Assembly: GCA_017591395.1 (NCBI GenBank)
Contig: WEDG01005028.1
Span: forward strand, 1-64,000
Length of the DNA: 64,000 bases
From: Schistocephalus solidus
Lineage: Eukaryota > Platyhelminthes > Cestoda > Diphyllobothriidea > Diphyllobothriidae
Direction: 5' to 3'
The notes below the pieces were generated by a model. The model made no database searches. It was given only the letters and a program-made list of their open reading frames with translations, and was not told where the DNA came from. Positions within the stretch are counted from its first letter, which is position 1. Each line of letters begins with the position of its first letter. The position numbers and the translations under genes are program-made. Shown in pieces: positions 1 to 11,892 of the stretch.

Positions 1-379
1 TGTTATGAACAGTAATTTTAATCGTACTTGAACTTTTAGGGGATTTTGGTTCATATGGATTGAAATATTTTGGCAAAAGGCATCCAGAACTGTCACCCCT
101 GCGTCCTGGCGTTTGATACCTTCCCAAAATCACTTGGAAACGTTACAGACGCGCTTGATACATATGTGTATTTTCAAACAAGGGAACTATAACGTTTTAA
201 AAATTACCATGCGGGGATCTCTGAATGCTGGATAGTGTTATCGTCTTCGCAATTAATTAAATAACAGAAAATGACTTGTGTTTATGCACAATTTACTACC
301 TCCAAGGTGCCGTCTGAAATGTATTTTACTCCAAAAGATGGAAAGAAAGTTTAATCGGCAATTTTACTATCAATAAAAA
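1..379. other. unassigned, no gene seen
   Basis: No convincing coding frame, RNA fold or repeat is seen here. It runs into the LINE remnant to its right and may be an older part of the same insertion, but the reading is too decayed to say so. Confidence 0.4.
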
Positions 380-1035
380 TGGCAGACCAGACCATTACTT
401 CCACTTAGGTTGCCAACATCTATACAGGCCAACAACTCGACAGCTCAACCACTCTCGGCACACCAGTCATCGAGATGTAATTTTATTTCTTCTTTGGCAC
501 GCACCGTTAGATACCATCAGTTTTTTCGGTAAACTCTATAGCAACCTGGAATAACCTACCCAGAAGTATTAAAATTCAGCAAAACTACCCTTTGATTACG
601 ACAGCTGTCACTAGTTTTCTACATTCAGGAAACCTTCCACGAATTTCGGGTGCTGATTCTTTGGAAGCTCTCTTCCGTTCTGGTGGCGTCCACAGACTCT
701 GAATCCGGTGCTGGACTTCATGCTGAAGGCAATATTGCTGGCTCTGCAGTCCGTAATCGGGTTATTCCTCAGTCGACAGCAAGCAGCCGTTGCCAGCATA
801 CCTGCTGCTAGTATAGAATACCTGATCCACAACAATGAAAGGAGAAGTACTACACCGTGCACATGTGTCAATACTTCCCTGTCCTGAACTTTAATCCGTT
901 CAATAAGCTGCAGTTTTTTCTCCTGAAAACTATAAAGAACGATCAGGTGTTTTTTCACTGTCAGCTCGACCCCCTACTGTATATCCCTTTTGACCTTGCC
1001 TCTAAACTGGCAATAAATAAATAATTAATTAATTA
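380..1035 (+). mobile_element. LINE 3' end (family D), end of reverse transcriptase ORF plus 3' UTR
   Basis: Positions 535-702 read as one open frame ending in a TGA. It has the C-terminal signature of CR1/Jockey-group LINE proteins (ATWNNLPRSI, then TSFLHSGNLPRIS). About 330 bases of 3' UTR follow, ending in an A/T-rich tail of TAAA and TTAA units at 1010-1035. The UTR is closely matched in reverse complement at 23099-23530, and the C-terminus is matched in the same direction at 14590-14760. The long open frame on the opposite strand at 611-958 is a shadow of this UTR. The copy is 5' truncated. That this is a LINE end is fairly sure; the clade is not resolved. Confidence 0.7.
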
Positions 1036-2479
1036 ACAACGTACACAGACCAGCATAAAACCTTATCCGTATCATCCTCATCCATATGTCCAGAAATAGC
1101 AGTATTTTATGCGCACGAGAGAGAGGGTTCACCAAACCGATTTACTTTACTGCTGAGATTTTGAAAAGCTTAGTTTGAATACCCCTCCTTAAGCGCTAAA
1201 TGCTCAAATGAAACAGAAAAGCAAATTTCGTGCCAACCTAGATGGTTTTGAGCTGATTTTGTTTATCTTCTTTCGCTTTATCGGCCTTTCGGTAGATGTT
1301 TGGTGTGTCTAGTTGCTAACGCGCTAAAATTCATTCCTTTGGTGGAGGAGAGTTGAGGCTCTGTTGAGTTGTTTGATCCGGTATACCGTACAATTAGTTA
1401 AGCCACTAACAGTACCATGGACGACTGACAGAAGGAAGTTGTTATGTCAATTCCGTGTGAAATCAATCAACTAATGCATAGTCCTCTTCGGTTCAATCGC
1501 TTGTCCCTGGGGCATATGGGACTAATCAGGTACTTGTGCAGGTTCGAAGCGTAAATGCCAAAATATTTAAACAGACAGAAGGGTAATTTTATGCCTGCCA
1601 CTTGGAATTTTTTGGATGGTGGGGGATTGAAGTTGTTTTTGGGATGTTATGATATCGGCTGTTTTAGACTGGTATTAAGGAGATATAAAGTGGTTAAATA
1701 AATCCAATATATGTAGTGTGCGAAATTGAAATTCAAGGGTTTTGTCTTATTTTCTCTCAAATTTACTAAGCTGAACTGAAGTGAAGTGAATGAAAAAGAG
1801 TCAGAAATTATTTCGGTTCGAAATAGTGCATGTTAGAAAACATACGCTTGCACCTATGATCTCTCCATTTTTCACATATTATCAGCAGCATTGGTGTCAG
1901 TGTAAGAGGAATAAAGTAGCCAGTGGAACCAAACTTATTTTCGCATACGTAGCTTTATGCATAGTTTACGCAAATGCCTACACCGCTTGTTGCTGAAACA
2001 TGCGTCTGCCGAGGTTGTTTTTGAAGAGTTCCACAGTTTGGGCCCTCACAATCGGCTTATCAGCTTATTTTCCTGGTTCACCATATAGCTCAGAAAAAAG
2101 TACGTTGTGACTTGATGTTCGCGCCAATTCCTCAAACCTGTTCCTGATAAATTTTTATCTCCTGGGAGCATTCAGGCAAACAGGGGCAGAAAATGCTTTG
2201 GCTATGCTGTCAGGGAATCTTACCCTTTACTTCATGCTTAATGAAGATGTTTCTTCGTCTACAACATTAAGTTTGCTAAAGTAAATAATACAGAAAACTG
2301 GGAACATTAAATATAAAATGGTATGTCATGGTTTAGACGTACAAATATGACTCAAAATTTAGCATTAACTGTCAAATTTTGCGTAGGGTTAGAAGTGTAA
2401 ACACTAATAAAGCAGATACACGTTTTGCGCAAATCATATTTTGTCAAATCTGCAAAAATACATACTAATTGTTTAGGAA
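1036..2479. other. unassigned, no gene seen
   Basis: About 1.4 kb, AT-rich, with only short open frames (the longest, 1790-1996, has no recognisable domain). No RT, transposase, RNA fold or terminal repeat is visible. Probably unique intergenic DNA or very old repeats. Confidence 0.4.
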
Positions 2480-3420
2480 ATCGACTTAATGGCAAGGTTT
2501 ATCGTATCTTTACAAGTCGAGTTAAGCTCCATGACTTTAGCCTAGGCTTTCAATTGGACAAACTCACGGCGCCGAATATTCTCCTAACTCTGTTGGGACT
2601 CTTTGAACATAGAAAATTTGGAATAATCCCGGAGAAGTTCAATATGGTCGTTCTAACCATGGGAGATAAGCATTGTACCTCGTCAGTGCTCTCCAGCGAT
2701 TTCGTAAATATCAGCTCCAAACAGTCTGACTGTTGTTCCTCACGTACCCTCGTGGGAAACAGGACGTGTCGAATGAGCAATAGCCCATGAGTTGTGTCCA
2801 GCAAACGTGTCACAGGCTGGTTCTGTGTTGAGTGTGTATATCGAACTCCCGCCAATAAGTGGTGCATCACAGTCGCCCATTATCAAGATGCTGATCCAAA
2901 TGGCAAATATATCGAGCTCCTCTAACAGACTAGCATCAGTCTCGAGGTCACTTTTTGGCGTTTGGCAGCTTTTCATGACTTCAAGACTTAGTGAGCACGG
3001 CACTTCTAAAGTGTGCCAGGTAGCATTGCCATTGTTTGTAAGCCTTTCTGTTTTTGTTTTTTGATGTGACCGGTCCCTTTTTTACGCATGAAACTGCTCC
3101 TTCTCACTGGCGTCCTCTAATATTTCTTCGAAACAACTGAAATCCGGGTATGGCAAATTCGCAGTAATCCACACTTTCAGGCAATCAGATTTTTGTTCAA
3201 CGAGTATATATTGGCGAAGGGAACCCTGAAGTGGTCTTTGAGTTTCTCACACTTAGACAACATGCTCTTTATGTTGCAATAAACAGAGTTGCATCTCATA
3301 TTTTTTGGAGATTTCGTTCCGCGCCAGCGTCTGCTGTACAGGTTAGGATTCATAGGTATCAGAGGCAAACTTCTTAAACGGATCTAGGAGTTCTTTGTTC
3401 GTCGTTCCCATGTTGTATGT
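2480..3420 (-). mobile_element. CR1-like LINE fragment, endonuclease domain, decayed
   Basis: On the minus strand three shifted frames carry the pieces of an apurinic-type endonuclease in correct order. The first is the start (around 3340-3240, with KSMLSKCEKLKDH matching the usual NAQSLLSKLDELK). Next comes ILIMGDCDAPLIGG near 2890-2850, matching GDFNAPG with F changed to C. Last is the region HVLFPTRVREEQQSDCLELIFTK near 2780-2700. The same order is seen in the better copy at 45193-45930. There are several frameshifts and no RT domain follows. It abuts a + strand piece of the same kind of element at 3430. Confidence 0.7.
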
Positions 3421-3429
3421 GCAGGCCCA

Positions 3430-3989
3430 AAGCAACGAAGTCGAACAATCCAGGAAGTGAACTTCCAAAAGATTCCATCGATTAGAAGAGCTGTCTCATA
3501 GAGGGCTCTGTCGTTCAATCGAAATAAATACACCATGCTGGGCCTTGGAACTCGAAGTCGAGTCCCTGATACGTGCGTCTACAATATGAATGAAATTCCA
3601 TTCCAAGAATCAAAACACAGAGCGATTTAGATGTTAGGATGACAAACACTTTCCAGCCTTCGCAAACTATGTTAAGGTGGGTAAAGTTGCAGTTTCAATG
3701 CCATACGCTGGCAAGCGGACATTCACAGTTTCCGAGGATACTTGCCTCTCCAAAACCGTCGATGCATGTTTGTAGCCACATCGTGAATATGCGAGCTAAG
3801 CCTGGAGATCCTGAACATTGTGCATTGCTTGAACTACATTCTCTTGTATGATGGATTATTCCGACTCTTTCCTACTACTCACCTTCAAGGACAGCTCTTC
3901 AAACTACGTACCTCTAAAGTAAGATTGGATATGAGAAGATATATCATACTTAAGCCGTGTGGTGGATTTATGGAATAACGTATCCGAGG
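3430..3989 (+). mobile_element. CR1-like LINE fragment, C-terminal part of RT protein, decayed
   Basis: Shifted + strand frames align in order with the C-terminal third of the CR1 protein read at 47300-48030. The segment around 3520 resembles the KCTILRLG block. The 3640-3840 frame matches the VAKRAIS to HLEYAMHAWKPW block. The segment at 3880-3970 has LFKLRTSKVRLDMR, matching LKLRVQQARLDVR. No palm motif is present. The piece lies head-to-head with the minus-strand endonuclease fragment ending at 3420. Confidence 0.6.
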
Positions 3990-6900
3990 TTCAGTTTCAG
4001 TTTATTCAGTTTATTTGGTGAGGATAATAGGCAATGCCTTTGAAAACCCTATTTAGCACGTGTAAATTCTACCACTACTAACATAGTATTGGCAAACAGT
4101 GAGTAGCATTGTTTTTACAATATATGTCTGATTTTTAGAGGTCAGACTTGAGGGGAGGAGAGTAGCATTGTTTTTACAATATATGTCTGGTTTTTAGAGT
4201 TCAGACTTGGAGAGGAGAGGGACGCATGCAATTATCCAAGCGTTGTTTGTACATTTGAAGGGAAGTTGCCTCCACGACTGACTGTGGAAGGTTGTTCCAC
4301 TGTTGTATGACACGTTGCGTGAAGAATTCAGAGCGGAGGTTTAGCTTTGGACATTTTTCGTGCGCAGCTTCATTGTGTGCCCACGGAGATGAGGCGAGAG
4401 GTGCCACTGAAACATGTCTTCAAAGCGTAATCCTTTCTCAAGACCGCTTATTATCTTGTAACCAGGATAAGATCCCCTTTTGTTGCCTGTAAATGCAGAG
4501 GGAATAAATTTAGGCATGCCAGTCTATCTCATGTAAGTGTGTTTTTAGACCTCTTACTAGCTTTGTTGCCCGACGCTGCACTTTCTCCAGACATGCTGTG
4601 TCCTTTTGCTAGCCATGGCCGCCACGCCTGTGCTGCCATACTCTAGGTGTGGTCGAACAAATGTGCCGTACACTCTGCCAAAAGAGATCTTCATCGAAGG
4701 CTAGAAACGCTCCTTTTGATAGCGTGCAGCACCCCGTGGCTTTATTTGCGGCTTTGACAGACTGTAATGAGGGCTTCATATTACTCTGCATCCAAATGCT
4801 CTAGGTCTTTTTGCGCAGATGCTACGGAATTTGATGTTTTTCAGGTGATATGTCCTGCCGCCTGGGGATAGGGTAGTTTGTTGGACGCAGGTGAGGACGG
4901 GCACACTTTTGCAATACTGGAAATCCAGCAGCCATCTCTCAGACCACGTCTGCAGTTTTGCAAAAGATTATTTTGTAGAGCATCTCTCGGTCGCTTCGTG
5001 CTTAATGACCTGCCATAGTTTAACGTCATCGGCGAACATGATTTTTACCGCAGTCCGTTCTTTTGAAGGCTGCCATTTACATAGAGAATGAAGAGTAGAG
5101 GACCGAGAACGGAGCCTTGAGGAACCCCTACTAACTCACGTCAACCCAGTCCGATTTATCCTCCCCGATGCAAAACGCGTTGTTTGCGACCAACTAAAAT
5201 GACCTGATCCAGTCCAAAATTTTTCCCTGATGCCAAGAACGCCTCAGTTTGTGTAAAAGGCGTTGATGGGGCACGCTGTCAAAGGCTTTGCGGAAATCGA
5301 TGTACACTACGTCCACTTCGAAGCCCCTTCTAAAGCACTTGTCCAGGCCTCAATTGAAGTCAGTAAATTTGAAAGGCAGGATGCCCTCGCCGAAAGCCGT
5401 GTTGAAAATTTTGTATGATGTCACTTTCATCGCAAAAATCTTAGTATGGCCTGCTTCACAAGGACCTCCATCATTTTGCAGGAAAGGCAAGCTCGCTTTA
5501 TGCGGGCCGAAAGCTGCTTGTAGACATCTTGCTACCTCCCTTATATAACGGTACGATGTTGGCCGTCTTCCACTGTAGCAGTAAGTCCCCTGTCTCGCAT
5601 GGAAAGCTTCGAACAGAATTGAAAGAGGCACCGATAGCTCGGTCGACAGTTCTTTAAGTATCAGTCCAGGGATCCCATCCGGTCCAGGAGACTTTGTCTG
5701 ATTTTATGTGACTGAGGACATGTCTTTACTTCTGCGACAGAAAAGGTAACAGTTTCTAATAACCGCTGCACCTTCGCCCACTTCTACTCCTGAATTCATC
5801 GTCGGGGATTCCACCGTAAACGCCGGATCTGAAAAAACTCTGACAGTAACTCTCACTTTCCGCGGTCCTTCCGTTACTACGTTCCTCAGGTTATCCCCTT
5901 AGCGTTGCAATGTCGTCCCGGTGCTTCCTTTGACTGCGGATGTAGCCATAAAACTCTTTTGGACATATTGTGGCTTGTGCTGTAGTTGACGCTCAAAGGC
6001 AGTTCTAGAATTTCGTATTTCCTTGCGGCATATATTTCGTTGCGCTTTATATTCGGCAAGCGATGTTGAATCTTGAAGATGCTCGTACATTTTCCGCCAA
6101 CCTTTGTTTCTTCTTCATGGCCCTTTTATCGGCTGGTTGGACATATGGAGGTCTGCACATGGTCTTATTACTTTCATTGGGCAAATGGACTTCACCAAGC
6201 GCTCTACAGTCCCCTGGATATGCTGCCATAATTCATTTGTATCGTTCCGTACTGGGTAAACTAGTTTTCGCGGAAGCGGTACGCCCCATTTCTTCAAAAA
6301 TCGGCTTTCCAAATATTTCTGCGCCTCTTTTATTTGCAATTTTGGAGACAATAGGTAACACACGCAGGTAAAAAGCAACGTGGTCGTTAACCCTAGTGGC
6401 GGTTGTGAGTTCACTTCTATGATCCCCTTCTTTACTAAAAACGAGATCTAGACAGTTTGATCTTTGGCCTTCTGCAGTCGGGTTGTGAAGTCTATGTGTT
6501 GAATGAGATATTCGTCCAAAGAAAAACTGGAAGTAGTTGATAATTGAAAGGTGCTGCTGTGGTTTTTACCCAGGCCTCATCCAATCGATGCCAGGAGCGT
6601 TGAAATCACCCAGGAGTAATAGATTTTCCTGTTTACAGATAACCGTCAGTGAACTTAGCAGTTCTACGTCGTCACTTTCGCTGGAGCCGGGAGGCCGATA
6701 AACAACGCATATATTGAGTGCCGGATGTTGCCTTATCTTAATTTTGCATGAAATTATTTCATATCGTCGTAGGGTTATGTCTGCAATTTCCTCTGACAAC
6801 AGGAAATTTCATTGGCTACATAAAGTGCCACCTCCGCCCCCTACGTTGAGATCTGTCGCAGCGGAACAGTTGATAGCCTTCAATGCTGACTTCGCTGATC

Positions 6901-7250
6901 CCTATTGCTTCGGTCAGCCAAGTCTCTGCTAATGCAATTATATGCGGTTTCTGCTCAGATACTATTGTTTTGAGTTCGTCAAGTTTATTGAAGAGACTCT
7001 GACAATTGGTATAATAGATTTCGAGGCAGCGGCCACTATTGCTTGTGTTATCTTCCAGAACCGGCCGGTTGACCTTGGTTAAGTTTTTCCGCTCTGACTA
7101 CTTCCCGGCCAAAGAAAATTTCGTTCGATGTGGACTATTTCTCCTCCTTTTATTTGTAGGCCGGTTTCGCCTTTGTTCTTTCGGTCGTTTAGCTCGTTTT
7201 TCAAAAGGTGATAATGTTACCTCAGTTTGTGGAGCAATTTAAACATTGAT
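3990..7250 (-). mobile_element. CR1-like LINE, nearly full length, broken
   Basis: The 3' end lies on the left: a tail of CAGTTT-like units at 3990-4014 follows the family 3' box (rc of CCTTTGAAAACCCTATTT near 4038-4055). Reading leftwards on the minus strand, the order is as follows. The endonuclease start is near 7020-6860 (LTEAIGISEV, GYQLFR). VYRPPGSSESDD and LLLLGDFNAPGIDW lie at 6700-6580. The linker is at 6400-5900 (EYKAQRNICRKEIRNSRTAFE). RT fingers and palm are at 5640-5090 (KAFDSVPHQRL, PQGSVLGPLLFILYVN). The C-terminus lies at 4790-4200 (FFTQRVIQQWNNLPQSVVEA). Many frameshifts make it a pseudo-element. No clear ORF1 remains. Confidence 0.78.
6566..6799 (-). pseudogene. LINE endonuclease segment with intact active-site block
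   Basis: A 77-residue stretch of the 3990-7250 element reads without a break and contains VVYRPPGSS followed by LLLLGDFNAPGIDW. The Asp and Asn of GDFNAP are metal and phosphate contacts in this endonuclease family. Before and after it the frame is broken, so it is part of a dead copy rather than a gene. It would nick the target DNA strand at the start of target-primed reverse transcription. Confidence 0.7.
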
Positions 7251-7534
7251 TTGACGGTGGCAGCCACAAGCGGATTATGCAATTATGTAAACTTCCAAAC
7301 AAATACATGCATGTTCAACTAACTCTGCATCCACTGGATGTTGTAATTTCTTAAATCTGTTGCTAAGTTGTCTGATTTGTATACAGTATCAGTATCAGTA
7401 TCAGTATATTTTAGGGAGATGTAGGTGAGTCACCTTTGAATTCCCTATTTGTACATGCGAGTTGTGGTATCAAAAAAATAGTATCTCGATATGTTGGCGA
7501 GGCCAACATAGTGTAACATAGTTGAAAAAGAGCA

Positions 7535-7925
7535 GACAGTTAAAAAAAACTCCCGGTGATATTTAGGAGAAAAAAACTGTCGCCCTTGGGAGGGGGTCAA
7601 CGGGGGCATTTCGGAGGGTCACATGAATCAGCCAGATTCTCTTGCTGATTGCAGAGTCCGTTGAGGGATTTCAAAGGCGGAAATATATGTCCAGATCATC
7701 CTCGGTCCATTGCGGTTCGAACCAAGGGAGAACGTTCATACACCTCATGGAGGACGGTCGCCAGGTCCAGCTGATGCGAATACTCATGGTGTCACCAAGG
7801 TGTGCAAATAAGTTAAGCAGCGAAGACCTCAAGGACCCCAGCATGGGAATAATGGGAGAATGCAAGCCCTCGAACGAAAATAACAAACATAAAGAAACGT
7901 TACTCAAATATAGCTAGTAGTATCA
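7535..7925 (-). mobile_element. LINE 3' UTR piece (family D-like) inside a CR1 3' UTR
   Basis: Other CR1 copies here have only about 150 bases between stop and tail; this one has about 580. The extra part begins with a run shared with the family D 3' UTR at 23180-23235: a GACAGT, an A-run, CTCC, then TTTAGGAGAAAAAA and CTG. It lies in the same direction as the 23099 copy. The left end lacks the terminal A/T tail seen in the other copies, so this may be a partial copy. Confidence 0.45.
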
Positions 7926-7961
7926 TAAATGCCTTATTTTATGACGTCACACTTGCAGCGT

Positions 7962-8465
7962 TTAGTTAGTGTTGTAGCTCGCACCATTATATCGATCTAA
8001 CTTTCGCTTAAAAACCTCCAAGGAATCGAACATAACAACATCCAGAGGAAGACTATTCCAAGCTTCGACTACTCTTTTGGAGAAGAAGTACTTCCGATTG
8101 TCTAGCCTTGCTCCAGTCACACGTAATTTGAGAGGATGACCTCTCAAGTTCGTTGTTTTTGCTAACTCGAAGAAATCTCCTGGGACGAGATAACAGTCCT
8201 GGACGCATAGTATGCGGAATGTTAGTATCAGGTCCCCCTGAAGCTGTCTATAGTGCAAGAGAAAGAGATTGAGACTCGACAGCCGTGTTTCGTAAGGCTG
8301 TGAGTCATGTCCAAGGACAAGTTTGGTTGCTCGCCCTTTGGACCTTTTCGAGTATGTTGATGTCCTTCGCTGCCCAGGGTCTCCAAGCTTGGATAGCGGA
8401 CTCCAACTGTGGCTGCACGAATGTTCCGAAGACTTTAGCGAAGCAGTCGGTAGTGAAGGCTGCAA
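7962..8465 (-). pseudogene. C-terminal domain of CR1-like RT protein
   Basis: A 167-residue frame on the minus strand, ending in a stop at 7962. From about residue 60 it carries the conserved C-terminal region of this LINE family: RLSSLNLFLLHYRQLQGDL, then LRGHPLKLRV and VVEAWNSLPLDVV. The matching region in the best copy is 47700-48030. The first part of this frame is out of register; the true upstream frame is that of 8565-8305 (FAKVFGTFVQPQLESAIQAWRPW). One frameshift near 8310 joins them. Confidence 0.7.
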
Positions 8466-11044
8466 AAGCTCGTTTAACGAGGTACAGAATCGACATGGCT
8501 GACTTCGCTACCTTTGCGCAATGTAGGGAGGGTTTAAGCGAGGTCGTGATCCAGACTCGGGACACTGAGACTTAGATTTTTTAACCCCAAAAGTTCCTTG
8601 AGGACAGTAGTCTCGGTGAAATTAACAGTCTCGACTATTGTATTCACTTCGAAGCCATCGGTAGGGTGATCGTATCTCGTTTCCTTTGTGAAAACCGACT
8701 GGAAAAATTCCGAAAGATGATCAGCCTTCGCACCATCTTCAGTAAGGTCTATGCCCTCGGCGGTCCTTAGCAGGGGTATCGGATCCTTGTTCTGTGTATT
8801 CTGCCTAAGGTAACCGTAAAACAGTTTCGGGTTCACTGTGGCCCGGTTCAGCAGGTCCACTTCAAAAGCCTGTCTTGTTCTAAAAATATGGCCCTTGACC
8901 CGATTTCTCTGCATTTTGTACGCATTTAGAGATGCAGGAGTTCCGTCCGTAAGCGATTTTTTCCACAATCTCCGCTTTTTGTCAACTTCAATTTTTAAGG
9001 CCTGCGTAAGCCATCGTGGTCTGTTGGTTAACCTTTTTCTCAAAATCGGACAGTGATTTTCGATGAGCCTGTGCAGTATGTCCCGGAACGTTTCCCAGTC
9101 CTCGGTTATGTTTACATAGAATAACGTTTCCCACTGAGTGCGCATGAGTTCGGCCCTCATTCCACCGAAATCGCCTTGCCATATATTCCTTCTGATTGTT
9201 GTGGGTCTTGCTGGTATAGAAAATAGTGATTACTCCCATCGCAGTACCACGTGGTCACTTTTGCCTAGCGGCGGTAGATATGACACTTCGTCGATGCTGT
9301 TGTGCGACTTTGTGAGAACTAGGTCCAGGCAATTGGCCTGTTGTCGTTCGCACACCCTGGTTGGAAAAGTGACGTGCTGTGAGACGTAGCTTTAGCGTCG
9401 GGCTCCAGAAAACAACCGTCAGGCTAGATCACAACTATGTGCGCAGGTCGAGCTCCAGTCGACGTGAGGCGCATTCTGAAGTCACCCATGATCAGGATAT
9501 CCAACCGTAGCAATCTTTTCAAGCTCCTCTAGCAGGTAAGCATCGGCTACGGGGTCTCTTCTCGGTGGGCGGTAGACTGTCAGGACATATAGACTTGATG
9601 TACCTGGCACTTTTACGGATAGCCATATCGCCTCGGAAGTAGACGCGAGTTTATAAGTTTTGTCTAAAAACTGTAAGTTCGCTTTTCATGTATGTGAGTA
9701 CGCCACCTCCCTTTGACGCTCTGTCTTTTTCAAAAGTTGGTAGCCAGCCATAGTTACTCTCGGTCGTCCACTTGTTGGGACAACCAGGTTTCTGTTACGG
9801 AAATTATATCTGGAAATAGATCGCAGACATGAATCTTAAGCTCGTCGAGCTTCGATAATATACTCTGTGCATTGGTGTACAGAAATGTTAGTTTTCGGTT
9901 TGCTCGGAAAGTGCTAACAGTCGGGCGCGAGCCCCTGATTACTGGGCCAACTGCGTGGTAATCCGGAATGGGCCTCACCAGGGGGAGAACAATGGACGAT
10001 GGATCACTTGGTTGTTGTAAATAACCAAATTTGTTTCCCTCGTTGAGCCGCCGTCTTAGTTCGATGACAAACTGATGGCGTTTGTTCCGCTCCGCAGGTG
10101 AGAAGTCCTGTTGAAAAAAACTCCAGGGTTTGAGTTTTTTAACTAAAAGCGCCTCGACAGAATGAGACTGGCTTCCGTGCTACTGGTCAAGATAACTTTT
10201 AGAGGCCTAGGACGTGTTGATTCAGATTGGCTGCGGCCTTCCGCGCGAAGGCTTTTTTCCAGTTCAATCGACGTATTAGGGTTCCAGCATATTGTTCAGG
10301 AGTTCACGAAAGCGGTTCATGTCTTCAGAATATCGGTCTACTGGAGTCGCAGCTGTTGATTCAGTTAGTCCCTGTATTATGAAACTTTTTTTCTGTCCGT
10401 GGCATTTTTCGTAACTACGAGGCTGTCTTCCACTATTTGGTGGGAAGGTTTCACGTTGCGCACTGGTAATGATGGAGGGGATGCTGATTGGCTATGTGTT
10501 GGCTTTGATCCGGTTTTATTTGGTTTCGGCGAATTCCATGGGTTCGATGATTTTGAATCGCAGGGGGTAGTTTCGGTTGGGGAATCGATTCCACTGCTTG
10601 TGCTTGCTGTGAGAATCTCAGTAGTTCATGTGGAGGATAAGGCAATGGACAAAGCCCCGTGTTCGAGCCTTTTTGAGGAATCTTTCGAAGTCGGTTTTCC
10701 ATTGGCTTTTTCCTTTTTGGTGTCAGTTTTGCGTTTTGGACGGCTTTTTTGTTTTAGGCGGACTATTTTTGTCCTGCGCCGTTGCTACTTGTTGTTCGGT
10801 AGCCGTATCAGCTGTCGAAGTTGTTGTTGGGATACCCTTTGATCGAGTATCAATGGTTTGCTTCTGGTAAGTCAATCAGTGGACTCCTGAGTGGCATCTA
10901 CTGCTTATATGTGCCTTTTAGCGCAGATTTTATTTGTCTTATCTCATCCTCGAGCTGGTTTCGCTTCATGGACATTTTTTGATAGCCTCCACAAATGGCA
11001 GTGTTGTCAGTAGCGTGCATATTGATTTGAGAGAGCGCTCGTCA

Positions 11045-11125
11045 CCGTGATGAGGTGGTCGAGTGGTTAGCGAGCGTCGCCATCGCGTTGGTGGTCGCGG
11101 GTTCAATCCCGGCTTGCGGCATGAC
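11045..11125 (+). mobile_element. tRNA-like SINE head with A and B boxes
   Basis: An A-box-like run (TGGTCGAGTGGTTAGCG, from 11056) resembles the D-arm of serine/leucine-type tRNAs. A B-box-like run (GGGTTCAATCC, 11100-11110) follows about 30 bases later. Together they form a pol III internal promoter. A functional tRNA is unlikely: the bases before the A box (GATGAGG) do not pair with those after the T-arm, and the T-loop is one base short. The likely source is a tRNA-derived SINE whose body runs to the right (to about 11260), but no second copy is seen here to fix its end. Confidence 0.5.
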
Positions 11126-11390
11126 TTTTTGAATTCTTGTGTGGTGACTTAAGAATTAACGAGTGGCTAGGTGTAGGTTTACACTATCAGCACTTTTACA
11201 CAAGCAGTATATAAATTATCTACTCCGCCTTTTTTGCAAATTAATGAAATCCCCCGAATGTTCTTAACTACTTCTGCTAGTGGAAGTTGTTAAAAATATT
11301 CGTTATAACGAGTTACTCGATATAAATTGCACAATCAATTAGACAGAATATGGATAATGGACAACTCAGCCTGTTTTGTAGATACTCCGC

Positions 11391-11620
11391 AGGAAGCCTG
11401 ACGAGCAGTTAGAGCCTGGATTGGACTGGTAGGTTGTGTAGGCCAAGCCAAGATTTGCGGCAGGTTGCTCTATTTGGAGAACTGTCCTAGTCGAACAAAA
11501 GTCCTAAGAAACCCTGGAGAGCCGTCAGAGAATGGATTGGACTGGTAGGTTATGTAGGCCAAGATTTCCGACAGTGCTCGATTTGGAGAACTCTCCTGGT
11601 CAAACTGTGAGGGTATCGAA
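11391..11620 (+). repeat. two diverged direct repeats, 116-bp period
   Basis: GGATTGGACTGGTAGGTT begins at 11418 and again at 11534. Around it, longer stretches also match: GTAGGCCAAG, ATTTGGAGAACT, and the GTC/GAAC block just after. Two copies only, each about 115 bases, with several substitutions and small indels. It may be a local duplication inside an older repeat. Confidence 0.7.
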
Positions 11621-11892
11621 GGCAACTGAGCGGAAGATTCAATTAATTGATTCAATAATTTGAACCAATTAATGTCTGTGGACTGATTGTTTCAGTGCAA
11701 AGACTCGATTAAATTCGGTCTTCTTGTTGCTCGAAAATTTAAACCACGCGGCAAATAGGGAGCTCAATGGCTTGAGCCTTTTTTACAAATTAACTGACGG
11801 TAACTGGACAATTTGGAATCAGCCTCCATTTAATGAGTCGAATGTCTTCTTTCAAATTGGTTCTGTCCAACTAAATATAACCCTAATAACAA

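Larger units (their letters stand above)
7385..11035 (-). mobile_element. CR1-like LINE with ORF1 and ORF2, nearly full length, broken
   Basis: The 3' tail on the left (7385-7412) is CAGTAT repeats in the + reading. It follows the 3' box at 7432-7455. The protein C-terminus (8465-7962) is well kept and ends in a stop at 7962; it includes NLRGHPLKLRVTGARLDNRKYFFSKRVVEAWNSLPLDVV. Upstream are RT pieces, the linker (9160-8534, with RPRWLTQALK) and the endonuclease start (9978-9754, TFLYTNAQSILSKLDELK). ORF1 follows further 5': an RRM-like segment near 10400-10270 (IIQGLTEST) and an N-terminal coiled-coil start near 10975-10910 (MSMKRNQLEDEIRQIK). The RT palm region is much shortened. The 3' UTR is enlarged by a foreign insert at about 7535-7925. 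Confidence 0.78.

Noticed and set aside
611..958. 115-residue minus-strand gene starting MKKHLIV
   Set aside because: It overlaps the 3' UTR of a + strand LINE end and is a shadow of a repeated sequence.
11049..11122. Functional serine or leucine tRNA
   Set aside because: The acceptor stem does not pair and the T-loop is one base short, so only the internal promoter boxes are supported.
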